64,000 nt of DNA from Niastella yeongjuensis (GTDB lineage Bacteria; Bacteroidota; Bacteroidia; Chitinophagales; Chitinophagaceae). The notes under the pieces are model-generated. The model ran no database searches and was not told the origin of the DNA. It saw only the letters and a list, made by a program, of their open reading frames with translations. Below are positions 1 through 9,322 of the stretch, piece by piece (the first letter of the stretch is position 1; every line of letters begins with the position of its first letter). The stretch is from assembly GCF_900110245.1 (NCBI RefSeq), contig NZ_FOCZ01000001.1, positions 682,001-746,000 on the forward strand. The letters are read 5' to 3'. The position numbers and the translations under genes were made by a program.

Positions 1-315
1 GCGGTCACTCTCCAGCCAGAAGGCTGTTTCCAGGTTTTCGGCAGGTAACTGAATATAATAATTGGTTACATCGTTACTGGTGTAGGCATTGTTTTCGCCC
101 CCGGCCATTTGTAAGGGAGTTTCGAAATCTTCAATATTTTTAGAACCGCCAAACATCAGGTGCTCGAACAGGTGAGCAAAACCTGTTTTATCGGGATTCT
201 CGTCCCTGGCGCCCACATCGTACATCACATTTAATACTGCCATGGGGGTGGAATGATCTTCATGTACTATAACTCGTAAGCCATTCGAAAGCGTGAATTT
301 TTCAAATTGTATCAT
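1..315 (-). CDS. M16 family zinc peptidase, N-terminal part (runs off window)
   Basis: The frame begins at the ATG at 315 and stays open to the window edge, so only about 105 N-terminal residues are visible. They contain the inverted zinc motif HLFEH (HxxEH) followed by LMFGGS, and an upstream stretch reading VGARDENPDKTGFAH, both typical of the catalytic half of insulinase/pitrilysin-type M16 peptidases. In Bacteroidota these often come as two genes or as one long two-domain protein; the window does not show which. No signal peptide is seen at this start (MIQFEKFTLSNG), which suits a subunit without its own leader. It lies 120 bases downstream of the aspartyl protease gene on the same strand, with a hairpin between them. 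Confidence 0.85.
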   Translation of the reverse strand, partial: MIQFEKFTLSNGLRVIVHEDHSTPMAVLNVMYDVGARDENPDKTGFAHLFEHLMFGGSKNIEDFETPLQMAGGENNAYTSNDVTNYYIQLPAENLETAFWLESDR

Positions 316-343
316 ATGCCGTAATTACTTTTTAAATTCTCAA

Positions 344-372
344 CCGTGCCACGGTTTGGAACCTTGGCACGG
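344..372 (-). terminator. Hairpin between the aspartyl protease and M16 genes
   Basis: The outer arms CCGTGCCA and TGGCACGG pair perfectly and an inner GGTT/AACC stem extends the hairpin past one mismatch, around a 3-base loop. No clear U-tract follows on the minus strand, so this may be a weak terminator or a processing site rather than a strong stop. Confidence 0.45.
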
Positions 373-435
373 CAGCACGAATACAAATTAACGACAAGTT
401 GGGGTATTTGGTTGAAAGTGATTGATAAAAGACGG

Positions 436-1635
436 TTAACGTCCGGTCAGAATGTTTTTAACCTTCAGGGTAAGCTGGTAGGGACCATCTTTTCGCAGTA
501 CCAGCACCTTAAGCTTTTCGCCCGGGGTTTGCATCAGGTTCTTATAGGTTTGAATATTATTACTGAAATTGTTCGCCACGCCCATAATTACATCGCCTGG
601 TTTAAACCCGGCCAGTTCTGCAGGCGATTCGGGCATAATATCCACCACCTGAATTTCGCCATCTATCACATACATACCCAGCCCGGTGTAGGAATAATCG
701 AACATTTCCTTGTAGTGGGTATTGGGGATCATATAAATATCTTTACGCTCGTAGTTAATGATGAGGTTGAAACGGCGCAGCAGGTCATTCCCTAATAGTC
801 CGCCAAGCGCCGGGTACTGCGTAACATTGTATTCATCGTCGAAAATATAGGTAGGCACATTTTTAAACTTGTACGGCCCCAGCTGTAATTGCTTTATAAC
901 TCCTTGTTTCATAGGGGCTTTTCCGCCCAAACCTTCTGCCTGGGTGGCGTACCACTTGCGTTTGGGTTTCACAAAATTGCTATCGCTCACGAAGTCGGCC
1001 GACAGCAGCAGACACATCCCGGCACCGGTGTCAAAATAGAACCGGGAATTCACCTGGCGGTTGTCCTTAATATTCGCATGTAAAATAGGAATCGTGTTAA
1101 TAAGGGGTTTCAGCAAAAAGCCGCCACGTGGGTATTTTATGGTGCCCTTGGTAAAAACCGAAATGGCCAGGCTATCATAATCAACCTTTAAAATGTACCG
1201 CGACAAAAAGCTCAACCCAATGATCCCATCTATTTTTTCGCCATAGGCGCTGGTCAAAACATCATAATCGTTAATATGAAAGTCCAGGTTTTCAACCGAG
1301 AGATCGGGCAGGTGCAAAGTTTGCCCATAGGAGAAAAATACCCGCCGTACCCCGGCAATGCCCCGAATGGTGCGGTCGCTTAATTTAGCAGGTACTTTCA
1401 AATAATCTGCCGTGGTAGAATCGAGCGAAATGCCGCCGCTGCCGGTATCCAGCACAAAAGTGAGGGTGTCGGGATAGTTACTCAGCCGGGCTTTAACCGT
1501 AATAATACCACCCGTAAGCATTCTAAAAGGAAAACGGGCAATCTGTTTGGCCGGCGGGGGAATAAATTCTTCCTGCGCCTGTACCAGCGTTACAGAGAAG
1601 AAAAACAGCAGGATGGGTATGGTCAACAATCGCAT
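436..1635 (-). CDS. Secreted retropepsin-like aspartyl protease with PDZ domain
   Basis: The 399-residue protein starts with a signal peptide ending near QAQEE at residues 20-23. It has two pepsin-type active-site loops, VLDTGSG around residue 63 and FDTGAG around residue 202, which is the pattern of a duplicated or single-chain aspartyl protease fold (aspartyl_protease_2-like). The last 85 residues form a PDZ domain (GLGMYVIDGEIQVVDIMPES, then AGFKPGDVI). Such DTG plus PDZ proteins are common in Bacteroidota; they are probably periplasmic, but their substrates are unknown. The start at 1635 is supported because the signal peptide begins directly there. The family call is firm and the substrate is open. 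Confidence 0.85.
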   Translation of the reverse strand: MRLLTIPILLFFFSVTLVQAQEEFIPPPAKQIARFPFRMLTGGIITVKARLSNYPDTLTFVLDTGSGGISLDSTTADYLKVPAKLSDRTIRGIAGVRRVFFSYGQTLHLPDLSVENLDFHINDYDVLTSAYGEKIDGIIGLSFLSRYILKVDYDSLAISVFTKGTIKYPRGGFLLKPLINTIPILHANIKDNRQVNSRFYFDTGAGMCLLLSADFVSDSNFVKPKRKWYATQAEGLGGKAPMKQGVIKQLQLGPYKFKNVPTYIFDDEYNVTQYPALGGLLGNDLLRRFNLIINYERKDIYMIPNTHYKEMFDYSYTGLGMYVIDGEIQVVDIMPESPAELAGFKPGDVIMGVANNFSNNIQTYKNLMQTPGEKLKVLVLRKDGPYQLTLKVKNILTGR

Positions 1636-1795
1636 GGGAGCAGGTTTTGGTAGCTGGCTCTGGTATTCATTAGTAAGATAAAATATTTATCTGAAAATGC
1701 TAAACCATTGGTATAAAAACAACTAAACTACCCGCTGTACCGGCTGAAATACCATTAAAGAAGTACCGATAACCTTCGGATTTCTATTTATACGA

Positions 1796-1826
1796 TTCGT
1801 TCTGAACCGTTCGTTTAGTACTTTTG
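1796..1826 (+). promoter_or_regulatory. Probable promoter of mqnC
   Basis: A -7 box TACTTTTG at 1819-1826 matches the Bacteroidota consensus TAnnTTTG. A weak -33 match (TTCG, 1796-1799) lies 19 bases upstream. Transcription would start near 1833, leaving a very short leader before the ATG at 1846. Confidence 0.45.
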
Positions 1827-1845
1827 TTCCTACAATAAATTTTTT

Positions 1846-2970
1846 ATGCACCTGGATGAGCTATACGCGAAAGCCCTGAATTTTGACATGCTGACCATTG
1901 AGGAAGGAATGGCCCTGTTTGAACAAGCCCCATTGACAGAACTGATGTTTGTAGCCAATGAGTTGCGTAAAAAACAGGTACCTCATGGTAAAGTTACCTG
2001 GCAAATAGACCGGAATGTTAACACTACCAATGTATGTATTGCCAATTGTAAGTTTTGTAACTTCTTCCGCATACCGGGCCATGCCGATGCTTACATAACT
2101 GATATCGCTACCTATAAAAAGAAAATTGATGAAACCATCCGCTGGGGTGGCGATCAATTATTGCTGCAGGGTGGCCATCACCCCGAGCTGGGTTTACAGT
2201 TCTATGTTGATCTTTTCAAACAATTGAAACAACTGTATCCCACTATTAAACTGCACACGCTCGGGCCCCCCGAAATTGCGCACATCACCAAACTCGAAAA
2301 ATCGACCCATAAAGAAGTATTGACCGCCCTTAAAGAAGCTGGTATGGACAGCCTTCCCGGCGCCGGTGCCGAAATACTGGTTGACCGTGTTCGCCGCCTT
2401 ATTTCAAAAGGAAAATGCGGCTCCCAGGAGTGGCTGGATATTATGCACGAAGCACATAAACTGAACATTACCACCTCCGGCACCATGATGTTTGGCCACG
2501 TGGAAACCGTTCGGGAACGTTTCGAACACCTGGTAAAGATCAGGGAAGTACAATCCAGAAAACCAGCCGAAGCCAAGGGCTTCCTGGCCTTCATACCCTG
2601 GACCTTCCAGGATGTGGATACCTTATTGACGAAGATCCGCGGAGTGCACAACCTCACTACGCCCGATGAATATATTCGAATGATCGCCATCAGCCGCATC
2701 ATGCTGCCCAATGTGAAGAACATTCAGGCAAGCTGGCTTACCGTGGGTAAACAAACCGCCCAGATCTGCCTGCACTCAGGGGCCAATGATTTTGGCAGCA
2801 TTATGCTGGAAGAAAATGTGGTAAGTGCAGCCGGTGCGCCGCATCGCTTCACTTATAAAAGCATTCAGCAGGCTATTAAAGAGGCCGGCTTTGAACCACA
2901 ATTACGCAACCAGCAGTACGAATGGCGTCAAATGCCACAAGTAATTGAAGAGCAGGTGATAGACTATTAG
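1846..2970 (+). CDS. mqnC: Cyclic dehypoxanthinyl futalosine synthase (radical SAM)
   Basis: This 374-residue radical SAM enzyme carries the cluster motif CIANCKFC (CxxxCxxC, C64, C68, C71). The stretch GANDFGSIMLEENVVSAAG near the C-terminus is characteristic of MqnC rather than its relative MqnE. MqnC cyclises dehypoxanthine futalosine in the futalosine route to menaquinone, in the cytoplasm. Length fits the family. The gene stands alone here: no other mqn gene is in the window, which is usual for Bacteroidota. A TAnnTTTG-type promoter lies just upstream. MqnE is the alternative but is less likely given the C-terminal motif. Confidence 0.9.
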   Translation: MHLDELYAKALNFDMLTIEEGMALFEQAPLTELMFVANELRKKQVPHGKVTWQIDRNVNTTNVCIANCKFCNFFRIPGHADAYITDIATYKKKIDETIRWGGDQLLLQGGHHPELGLQFYVDLFKQLKQLYPTIKLHTLGPPEIAHITKLEKSTHKEVLTALKEAGMDSLPGAGAEILVDRVRRLISKGKCGSQEWLDIMHEAHKLNITTSGTMMFGHVETVRERFEHLVKIREVQSRKPAEAKGFLAFIPWTFQDVDTLLTKIRGVHNLTTPDEYIRMIAISRIMLPNVKNIQASWLTVGKQTAQICLHSGANDFGSIMLEENVVSAAGAPHRFTYKSIQQAIKEAGFEPQLRNQQYEWRQMPQVIEEQVIDY

Positions 2971-3329
2971 AAGATATTGAATTTAAAGTAGGGTTTTAGT
3001 TGTCAGGAAAATCAGTTACCGGTTTCCAGTCATCCGTTGCGCGGCAAACCGGGTGGCCAAAATCAAATGATTAGGTTCGAATAAAGGCCTGGAAACCGGT
3101 ACCTGGTAACTGGTACCCGGCAACCTGAAACTTGTAACCTGGAACAGCAGGTATAATTCCTGCCCTTCCAATCCACCACTCTTGCGTCCTATTATGCCCA
3201 CCAACCCGTCCGGGTCCCTAAAAAACTGATGGAATACCCCTAATTCTGGTAAAAAACAGGGGTTGATATTCAATACAAATGGTATTAAATCAGTTATTAT
3301 ATTGGGTAAGTATTGTACTCTGAAAAACA
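2971..3329. repeat. Intergenic block with inverted and degenerate tandem repeats
   Basis: This 359-base gap has no convincing gene. It contains a perfect 12-base inverted repeat (ACCGGTTTCCAG at 3018-3029, CTGGAAACCGGT at 3089-3100). From 3101 to about 3145 there are degenerate repeats of a CTGGTAAC/CCTGGAAC-like unit of about 9 bases. An open frame on the minus strand here reads through these repeats and looks spurious. The right edge (3290-3329) should hold the promoter of the histidine kinase, but no clear TAnnTTTG was found. Confidence 0.6.
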
Positions 3330-6300
3330 ATGAACAGTCCCTTTCGTAAACTGGTAAGAATTGCTGTTGTGCTGCTTGCGGCTGTGCTTTTATTCAACTT
3401 TTTCGGCTATTACATGATCCATCTGTCGAGCAAACAGAATGAGAAAATGGTAAAGCTGGTGAATATAAGCGGGCAGCAGCAAACGCTATGTCAGCTTATT
3501 ACCAAGGACGTAATGCTGCTTACCAAGGCCAACCTTCCCGAACCCGAACAACAGGCCATCCGTGAACAATTACACGAGGCTACCGACTCATTTATCACCG
3601 GCAACCAGCTGTTGCGCGACAAAATAAAGATCGGAAACGATGAACCGGTTACCAACGACCTGTTGGAAATTACCCGTGACCTTACCAATACCCAAACCCA
3701 TTTTAAAGCTATTATTGCCGTAGCCCAGGAAGTAATTCAGGCCGACAGCCAGCTACTGGCCATCAACGGCGCCCTTTATAAACAACAGATCCTGTACAGC
3801 GAAAGAAAATTCTATCCGCTGATGAATGAAGTGGTTGACCGGTACACCGCCGTAGTAACCGATAAAATGGAGGAGTCGTCAACCATCAATACCAGTAAGT
3901 TCATTTCACTGGTGGTAGCGCTTATTTGTCTTATTTTCCTGGTAATAGATCCTTTATTGCGCAGCAATAAACAAAACTATGCGGCCCTGCAGTCGGCCCG
4001 AAACGACCTGTTGCGTGAAAAGAAATACCTGTCGTCTATCCTCAATTCCCAAACCAACTATGTGGTTCGTATAGACCGCAATGGCAATTTTACCTACGCC
4101 AATCCGCAGTTTTTACAGGCTTTCGGGTATAATGAAAAAGATATTTTAGGCGTTCCTTTTTATACTACCATCCAAACCCGCGACCTGCACCGCTGTCAGG
4201 AAGTAGCCGACCTGTGCTGGTTACACCCCGGTACCGTATACAAACTGCTGATCAAAAAATCACTTAAAAACCCCATTCACTTTCAATGGACCGACTGGGA
4301 ATTCATTGCCCTTCAAAATGAAGATGGCGTTTCTGAAATTCAGGGCATTGGGGTAAACGTAACCGAAAAAGTGATTGCCGAACAGGCGCTTCAAAACAGC
4401 GAACAAAAGTTCCGGCTGCTGGCAGAGCATGCCGAAGATATTATCTCCGTAAGCAGTCCCGAGGGCGTATTTCAGTACGTATCACCTTCGGTGGAAAAAG
4501 CGCTGGGTTATTTTCGGGAGGAAATGGAAGGACATTCCATTACAGAGTTCGTTCACCCTGATGATGTGCATGCATTCATCCTTCAAAAGAACCGCGCGGT
4601 ATTAGGCAGAATTGATAACCTGCGGCTGCGTTACCGCATCAGAACCAATACCAACGAATACATTTGGCTGGAAAGCATTTTGAAACCGGTAAAGGAAAAC
4701 AACCAGGTTGTAAAGATCATTTCCACCTCGCGTAACGTAACAGAGCAAAAGAAGGCCGAAGTAGAACGCGAGCAACTACTGGTTGAGGTAAAGCAATCGG
4801 AAGAACTGCTGCGCACCATCATCAATTCAACCCCCGACTGGATCTTTATAAAAGACCCTGCCCACCGGTTCCTGCTTATTAACCAGGCCTGTGCCGACTC
4901 TTTGCGCAGGCTACCTGAAGATATTATCGGTAAAGACGACCTGGAAGTAGGCTTCCCGGCTGTGTTTGTTACCGGCGACCCCGCCCGTGGCATTCGCGGC
5001 TTTTGGGCCGATGACGACGAAGTAGTGAAGTCGGGAAAAATAATGTACATACCCGAGGAGCCGAATTTTGCCAATGGCCAGCTGAATACCATGAGCACGG
5101 TGAAAGTACCGTTGAAAGACCAGGAGGGCAACGTGTGGGGTGTGTTAGGGTTTGTGCACAATATTACGCCGTTGAAAAAAGTGGAAGATAATTTGCGTCG
5201 CAAGGACCAGTTGCTGCAGGCCGTATCTGAAGCTACGCACCTGCTGATCAGTAATAACAACCTCGATCAGGCTATTGGGGAAGCCATTCAGTTGCTGGGT
5301 ATGAAATTGCAGGTTGATAACCTGAATGTATACAAGAATGAATACGTGCTGGCAGAAGATAAATGGTACACAAGCCGGCTGTGGCAATGGGAAAGCACTA
5401 CCGATGAATTGATCTATCGCCCCGCCAGTTGCCAGCACAATGAACTGAGCAACAAGTCGCTTCTTTTTCAATCCCTCATCCGGGAAGAGATCTTCTGCAG
5501 CCATGTTAAAAATATAAAAGACCCTGAACTGAAGAAATTTTATGATGACCGGGGCATTAAAACCACTGCGGTACTGCCCGTTTTTACCATGAACTATTTC
5601 TGGGGTTTTGTAAGCTTTGGCGACAGAATGCAGGAACGCGACTGGACCATCACCGAATTCAGCATACTGCAATCCTTTGCTGCCACGCTGGCTGCGGCCA
5701 TCGAGCGTAAACAAATGGAACAGGAGCTGGTGCAGGCAAAAGATATGGCCGAATCGGCCAACCAGGCTAAAAGTGAATTCATGGCCAATATGAGCCACGA
5801 GTTGCGCACACCCATGAATGGCATCATTGGGTTTACCGACCTGGTGCTTACTACCAACTTACAACATTCGCAACGCGATTATCTCGAAAACGTTAAGAAA
5901 TCTGCATATGGACTGCTGGATATCATCAACGATATTCTCGACTTCTCTAAACTGGAAGCAGGCAAACTGCAGATCGACAATACTTCATTCAGAATTGATG
6001 AACTGGTTGAAGAAGCGATAGACATTCTATCAGTAAAAGCTTTTGAAAAAAAGCTGGAAATGGTTTGCCATATTGACCCGCTGCTGCCTTCACGGGTTAG
6101 CGGTGACCCGGTTCGTATACGCCAGGTATTTGTAAACCTGTTGGGCAATGCCATCAAATTCACCCAAAAGGGAGAAATATTCGTGTCGCTGAAAAAGAGC
6201 AGCAGCATGTATATGAAAGCGGGTAAAAAGTTTATAGATATCGAATTGTCCGTACGTGATACGGGCATCGGTATTCACAAAGAAAAGCTGGTTAAGATCT

Positions 6301-7319
6301 TCGACAGCTTTACACAAGCCGATTCCTCTACCACGCGTAAATATGGTGGAACCGGTTTAGGGCTCACCATTTCAAAAAGCCTGGCCGAATTAATGAATGG
6401 CGGCCTGCAGGTTGAAAGCGAGGCCGGCCGGGGCAGCACGTTTACATTAAAGCTGCCGCTTGAAATTGTAAACAGCGAACCGCAAATAACCGGTACCTAC
6501 CGGCCGCCTTTACAAAAAGTACTGGTGATCGATGACAATGCCAGCAACAGATGGCTGATGCAGGAAATATTCCGCTACTTCAGCATAACCTGTGAAACCG
6601 CTCCCGGTGGCCGCGAAGCACTGGCTATATTACACCGCATTCACCAGCAGAGCGAGCCGCTCGATCTTATTATAACCGACCACCACATGCCCGAAATGGA
6701 TGGCATGCAACTGGTGCAGGAAATGCGCCGGTCGTCACAAGGGTATACCCAGCCGGTTATTATGATGTTGTCGTCACTGGAAAAAAATATGTTCCAGCGG
6801 CAGGCCGGGAAACTGGGCATTCATGGTTTTCTTTCCAAACCCATAAAACTATATGAGTTATACGCCACACTTTCAGCCATGTTCACTACCGGAAAACAAC
6901 AGCCGGAAAAAATAAACAATATACCCGTTATTGAAAAAATCACCGATGCAGCAACTATTATGGTTGTTGAAGATGAGCCCATCAATATGCTCCTGATAAC
7001 AGAAGTATTAAGTAAAATGGGATTTGCGGTTATAAAAGCCACCAATGGCAAACAGGCACTTGACCTGTTGCAACAGCAGGACCCGCAGCTGATCTTCATG
7101 GACGTGAACATGCCCGAAATGGATGGCTTCACCACTACCCGCCTCATTCGCCAGTTACCAGAGCCTTATAGCCTAATTCCCGTCATTGCACTCACCGCCG
7201 ACGCCATGCAGGGCGACAAAGAAAAATGTATAGAGGCCGGCATGAACGACTACATTTCAAAACCTTTCAAACTGGAAGAAATAGAATCAGTATTGAAAAA
7301 GAGAATGTTATTGGTGTAG
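3330..7319 (+). CDS. Hybrid sensor histidine kinase, PAS/GAF, two receiver domains
   Basis: This 1329-residue membrane kinase has an N-terminal TM helix (about 8-30) and a short extracytoplasmic helical domain beginning [12 protein letters not shown], which resembles the PilJ/NarX type N-domain. A second TM helix lies near 192-212. Three PAS domains (about 235-350, 360-475, 490-620) and a GAF domain (about 635-790) follow. The HisKA H-box is [11 protein letters not shown] (His near 825), and the ATPase has [16 protein letters not shown] and GGTGLGL. Two receivers end the chain, with Asp near 1115 ([11 protein letters not shown]) and 1257 ([11 protein letters not shown]). It has no DNA-binding output, so it should pass phosphate to a partner not seen here. 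The signal is unknown. Confidence 0.92.
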   Translation: MNSPFRKLVRIAVVLLAAVLLFNFFGYYMIHLSSKQNEKMVKLVNISGQQQTLCQLITKDVMLLTKANLPEPEQQAIREQLHEATDSFITGNQLLRDKIKIGNDEPVTNDLLEITRDLTNTQTHFKAIIAVAQEVIQADSQLLAINGALYKQQILYSERKFYPLMNEVVDRYTAVVTDKMEESSTINTSKFISLVVALICLIFLVIDPLLRSNKQNYAALQSARNDLLREKKYLSSILNSQTNYVVRIDRNGNFTYANPQFLQAFGYNEKDILGVPFYTTIQTRDLHRCQEVADLCWLHPGTVYKLLIKKSLKNPIHFQWTDWEFIALQNEDGVSEIQGIGVNVTEKVIAEQALQNSEQKFRLLAEHAEDIISVSSPEGVFQYVSPSVEKALGYFREEMEGHSITEFVHPDDVHAFILQKNRAVLGRIDNLRLRYRIRTNTNEYIWLESILKPVKENNQVVKIISTSRNVTEQKKAEVEREQLLVEVKQSEELLRTIINSTPDWIFIKDPAHRFLLINQACADSLRRLPEDIIGKDDLEVGFPAVFVTGDPARGIRGFWADDDEVVKSGKIMYIPEEPNFANGQLNTMSTVKVPLKDQEGNVWGVLGFVHNITPLKKVEDNLRRKDQLLQAVSEATHLLISNNNLDQAIGEAIQLLGMKLQVDNLNVYKNEYVLAEDKWYTSRLWQWESTTDELIYRPASCQHNELSNKSLLFQSLIREEIFCSHVKNIKDPELKKFYDDRGIKTTAVLPVFTMNYFWGFVSFGDRMQERDWTITEFSILQSFAATLAAAIERKQMEQELVQAKDMAESANQAKSEFMANMSHELRTPMNGIIGFTDLVLTTNLQHSQRDYLENVKKSAYGLLDIINDILDFSKLEAGKLQIDNTSFRIDELVEEAIDILSVKAFEKKLEMVCHIDPLLPSRVSGDPVRIRQVFVNLLGNAIKFTQKGEIFVSLKKSSSMYMKAGKKFIDIELSVRDTGIGIHKEKLVKIFDSFTQADSSTTRKYGGTGLGLTISKSLAELMNGGLQVESEAGRGSTFTLKLPLEIVNSEPQITGTYRPPLQKVLVIDDNASNRWLMQEIFRYFSITCETAPGGREALAILHRIHQQSEPLDLIITDHHMPEMDGMQLVQEMRRSSQGYTQPVIMMLSSLEKNMFQRQAGKLGIHGFLSKPIKLYELYATLSAMFTTGKQQPEKINNIPVIEKITDAATIMVVEDEPINMLLITEVLSKMGFAVIKATNGKQALDLLQQQDPQLIFMDVNMPEMDGFTTTRLIRQLPEPYSLIPVIALTADAMQGDKEKCIEAGMNDYISKPFKLEEIESVLKKRMLLV

Positions 7320-7411
7320 TTACGCCGTTGGCTAAATTTTAACACCGCGCAGGTAATTTTTTTACAACTCTGGCGACCCATTATTTGTCTTAAAAGCAGT
7401 AAATTCAGAAA

Positions 7412-7708
7412 ATGAAGAAACAAACCTCGCTTGCGTTTTGTGTGTTGATGGACCTCATCGGTTTCGCCACTTACATCATACCCGGACTGGGTGAGTTTGG
7501 CGATATCATTTGGGCGCCTGTCTCCGGCATCATTTTCTTTATAACCTTTGGTGGCTGGAAGGGTGCGTTGGGTGGTATGTTCAACTTTGTGGAAGAGATT
7601 TTACCCGGAACCGATTTTATACCCAGCTTCACCATTATGTGGTTCCTTAAAAGAGTAGGGAAACCGCAACAAAAACAACAACCAATCAGAACAATCAAGA
7701 TCGGTTGA
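7412..7708 (+). CDS. Small conserved membrane protein, function unknown
   Basis: The 98-residue protein has a hydrophobic N-terminal half with two probable TM segments (LAFCVLMDLIGFATYIIPGL and IIWAPVSGIIFFITFGG) and a basic, Gln-rich tail. I recognise it as a type of short membrane protein often found in Bacteroidota, but I know no assigned function. It starts 92 bases after the kinase gene and its stop codon directly abuts that of the converging response-regulator remnant at 7709. Codon use and composition look like the neighbours. Confidence 0.7.
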   Translation: MKKQTSLAFCVLMDLIGFATYIIPGLGEFGDIIWAPVSGIIFFITFGGWKGALGGMFNFVEEILPGTDFIPSFTIMWFLKRVGKPQQKQQPIRTIKIG

Positions 7709-8340
7709 TCATCCTACAACAAAACGGTATCCTACCCCTTTGATGGTTATTATTTCCAGCATTTCATCTTCTTTAAGATAGCTGCGCAATTTAGTGATGT
7801 ATACATCCAGGTTGCGGGAGTTAAAAAATGAATCATTGCCCCACAACAGGTTTAAAATGTCTTTGCGGTCAATGATCTTATCGCGGTTTTCGTACAACAG
7901 CTTTAGCAGTTCGCTTTCGCGGAATGATAGCTTTCGTTCTTCCTCATAACCCGATAACAACTGCCGGGCGACATTGAAGTTGTAATTACCAATTTGAAGC
8001 GTGTCCTTTCCATTGCTGGCTTTGGCAGCCGGGTCCCTGAAGCGTAATGCATTCTCGATACGCACTATTAATTCTTCCATGCTAAATGGCTTGCGAATGT
8101 AATCGTTCCCGCCCACTGAAAACCCTTTTACCAGGTCATCTGTTTGTGTTTTGGCGGTAAGGAAAATAATAGGTACACGGCCATTTAATTCCCGGATCTC
8201 ACCGGCAATGGTAAAGCCATCTTTATTGGGAAGCATTACATCGAGCACACAAACATCAGGATTCATTTCCCTGAAAAGAGACAACACCTGGGTGCCATCG
8301 CTTTCCATGATCACCTCAAACCCGAACGCATGTAATAAAA
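7709..8340 (-). pseudogene. OmpR/PhoB response regulator lacking its N-terminus
   Basis: The frame holds most of a receiver domain (phospho-Asp in VLDVMLPNKDG, conserved Thr in FLTAKT, Lys in IRKPF) and a complete winged-helix output domain ending VGYRF. The first roughly 28 residues of the receiver are missing, including the acidic pair that binds magnesium. In-frame similarity to the family (LLHAFGFEVIMESDG) stops at about 8333-8338, where the sequence becomes part of a GLPGLI gene read on the other strand. A GTG at 8314 could start translation of a 201-residue product, but without the acidic pair it should not be phosphorylated normally. No partner kinase gene lies upstream. This looks like a truncated remnant, or a misassembly. 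Confidence 0.75.
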
Positions 8341-8958
8341 CTGGAGGTATTATTCGGGAACAACCAAATGCTGCGCAGGGGGTTAGATGAAGGTATGGCT
8401 CCCGAGCCCGGCAATGATAACGGTATACAGTTTCACGTTAATCTGGGTGAAGATGACATTACCTGGCTAAATTTTGCCGAAGGCCGTAAGGTGGAACAAA
8501 AGGAGTTTGCTGCCAAACAATACCTGGTTATAGACAGTATTCACAAACTGAACTGGAAACTTACCGGTGAAACCAGCACCATTTTGGGGTATACATGCCA
8601 GCAGGCTGTTGCCGCCCGGCCCGGTAACCGCAATATGATATCTATGGAAAATGGGGTTATGAGCCGAAAAGTGGTACCGGACACCAGCCATATTGTTGCC
8701 TGGTTTACACCCGCCATCCCCGTACCAGCCGGCCCTGACCTGGAAGGACAGTTACCCGGTTTAATTTTACAGATCGATATTAACGGTAACACTACTTATA
8801 AAGCGGTGGAAGTTTCACAGAAAGCTGATGTGACTGCCATTAAAGAGCCCCGAAAAGGCAAGAAGGTAACAGCAAATGAATTTTCTAAAGAAAGGGATAA
8901 AACCATGGAAGAAATGCAACATAACGGCAGCAGAAGAGTGATACGCATAGGTAATTAA
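8341..8958 (+). pseudogene. GLPGLI family protein, 5'-truncated
   Basis: The frame reads EVLFGNNQ from 8344 and continues through EQKEFAAKQYLVIDS, WKLTGETSTILGYTCQQAVA and the family signature LPGLILQIDINGNTTY to the stop at 8958. GLPGLI proteins are Bacteroidota envelope proteins with a signal peptide and about 250-300 residues. Here the signal peptide and first part are absent, because the sequence changes at about 8341 into the reversed response-regulator remnant. An ATG at 8368 would give 196 residues without an export signal. It therefore looks like the 3' two-thirds of a once larger secreted protein. The function of the family is unknown. Confidence 0.75.
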
Positions 8959-9070
8959 TGGTTTCCCGTTTTTCGCATATAGGACAACTTTTAAAAAGCA
9001 TTGCCACAATCATCAAAATTGGATGATGGCCGTCATAGAATAACAACAGGATTCATTCTATTTTCATCAA

Positions 9071-9130
9071 GGTTTTTCATAGGATATTGGATTAACACGG
9101 GGCCCCGATTCTTCGGGGCCCCTTATATTT
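9071..9130 (+). repeat. Repeat copy 1 with terminator-type hairpin
   Basis: A 32-base block at 9071-9102 recurs with one mismatch at 9265-9296. It leads directly into a hairpin (GGGGCCCCGA, loop TTCT, TCGGGGCCCC) followed by a T-rich run at about 9121-9130. It can act as terminator of the GLPGLI remnant, or as the 3' end of a small RNA. Confidence 0.65.
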
Positions 9131-9264
9131 TTACAGCCTGTTAATAACTTACTCTTTCGCTGCATTTCCTTAAAAAAGTTAGCGCTAATCAATAAATATA
9201 TAAACCTGTGCTTTCGATGATGATGGTCATAGGTTATGTGAAATTTTGATATTAATTTCCTATC

Positions 9265-9322
9265 GGTTTTTCATAGGATATTGGATTAATACGGGGCTGG
9301 ATGTCTATCCGGCCCTCTTTTT
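9265..9322 (+). repeat. Repeat copy 2 with terminator-type hairpin
   Basis: The second copy of the 32-base block leads into a different hairpin (GGGCTGGAT, loop GTCT, ATCCGGCCC) and a strong T-run (TCTTTTTTT). The block is shared and the hairpins keep their form but not their sequence. In both copies the bases before the block contain GATGATGG and GTCATAG, suggesting the duplicated unit is longer, roughly 60 bases. No gene lies between the copies. Confidence 0.65.

Noticed and set aside
346-795. 149-residue plus-strand frame
   Set aside because: It lies opposite the aspartyl protease-PDZ gene, has no family features and is a shadow of that coding sequence.
3016-3330. 104-residue minus-strand frame upstream of the hybrid kinase
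   Set aside because: It runs through degenerate repeats and its peptide mirrors them; no start signal or family match.
8344-8958. Intact secreted GLPGLI protein
   Set aside because: The signal peptide and first part of the protein are missing and the sequence changes abruptly at about 8341.
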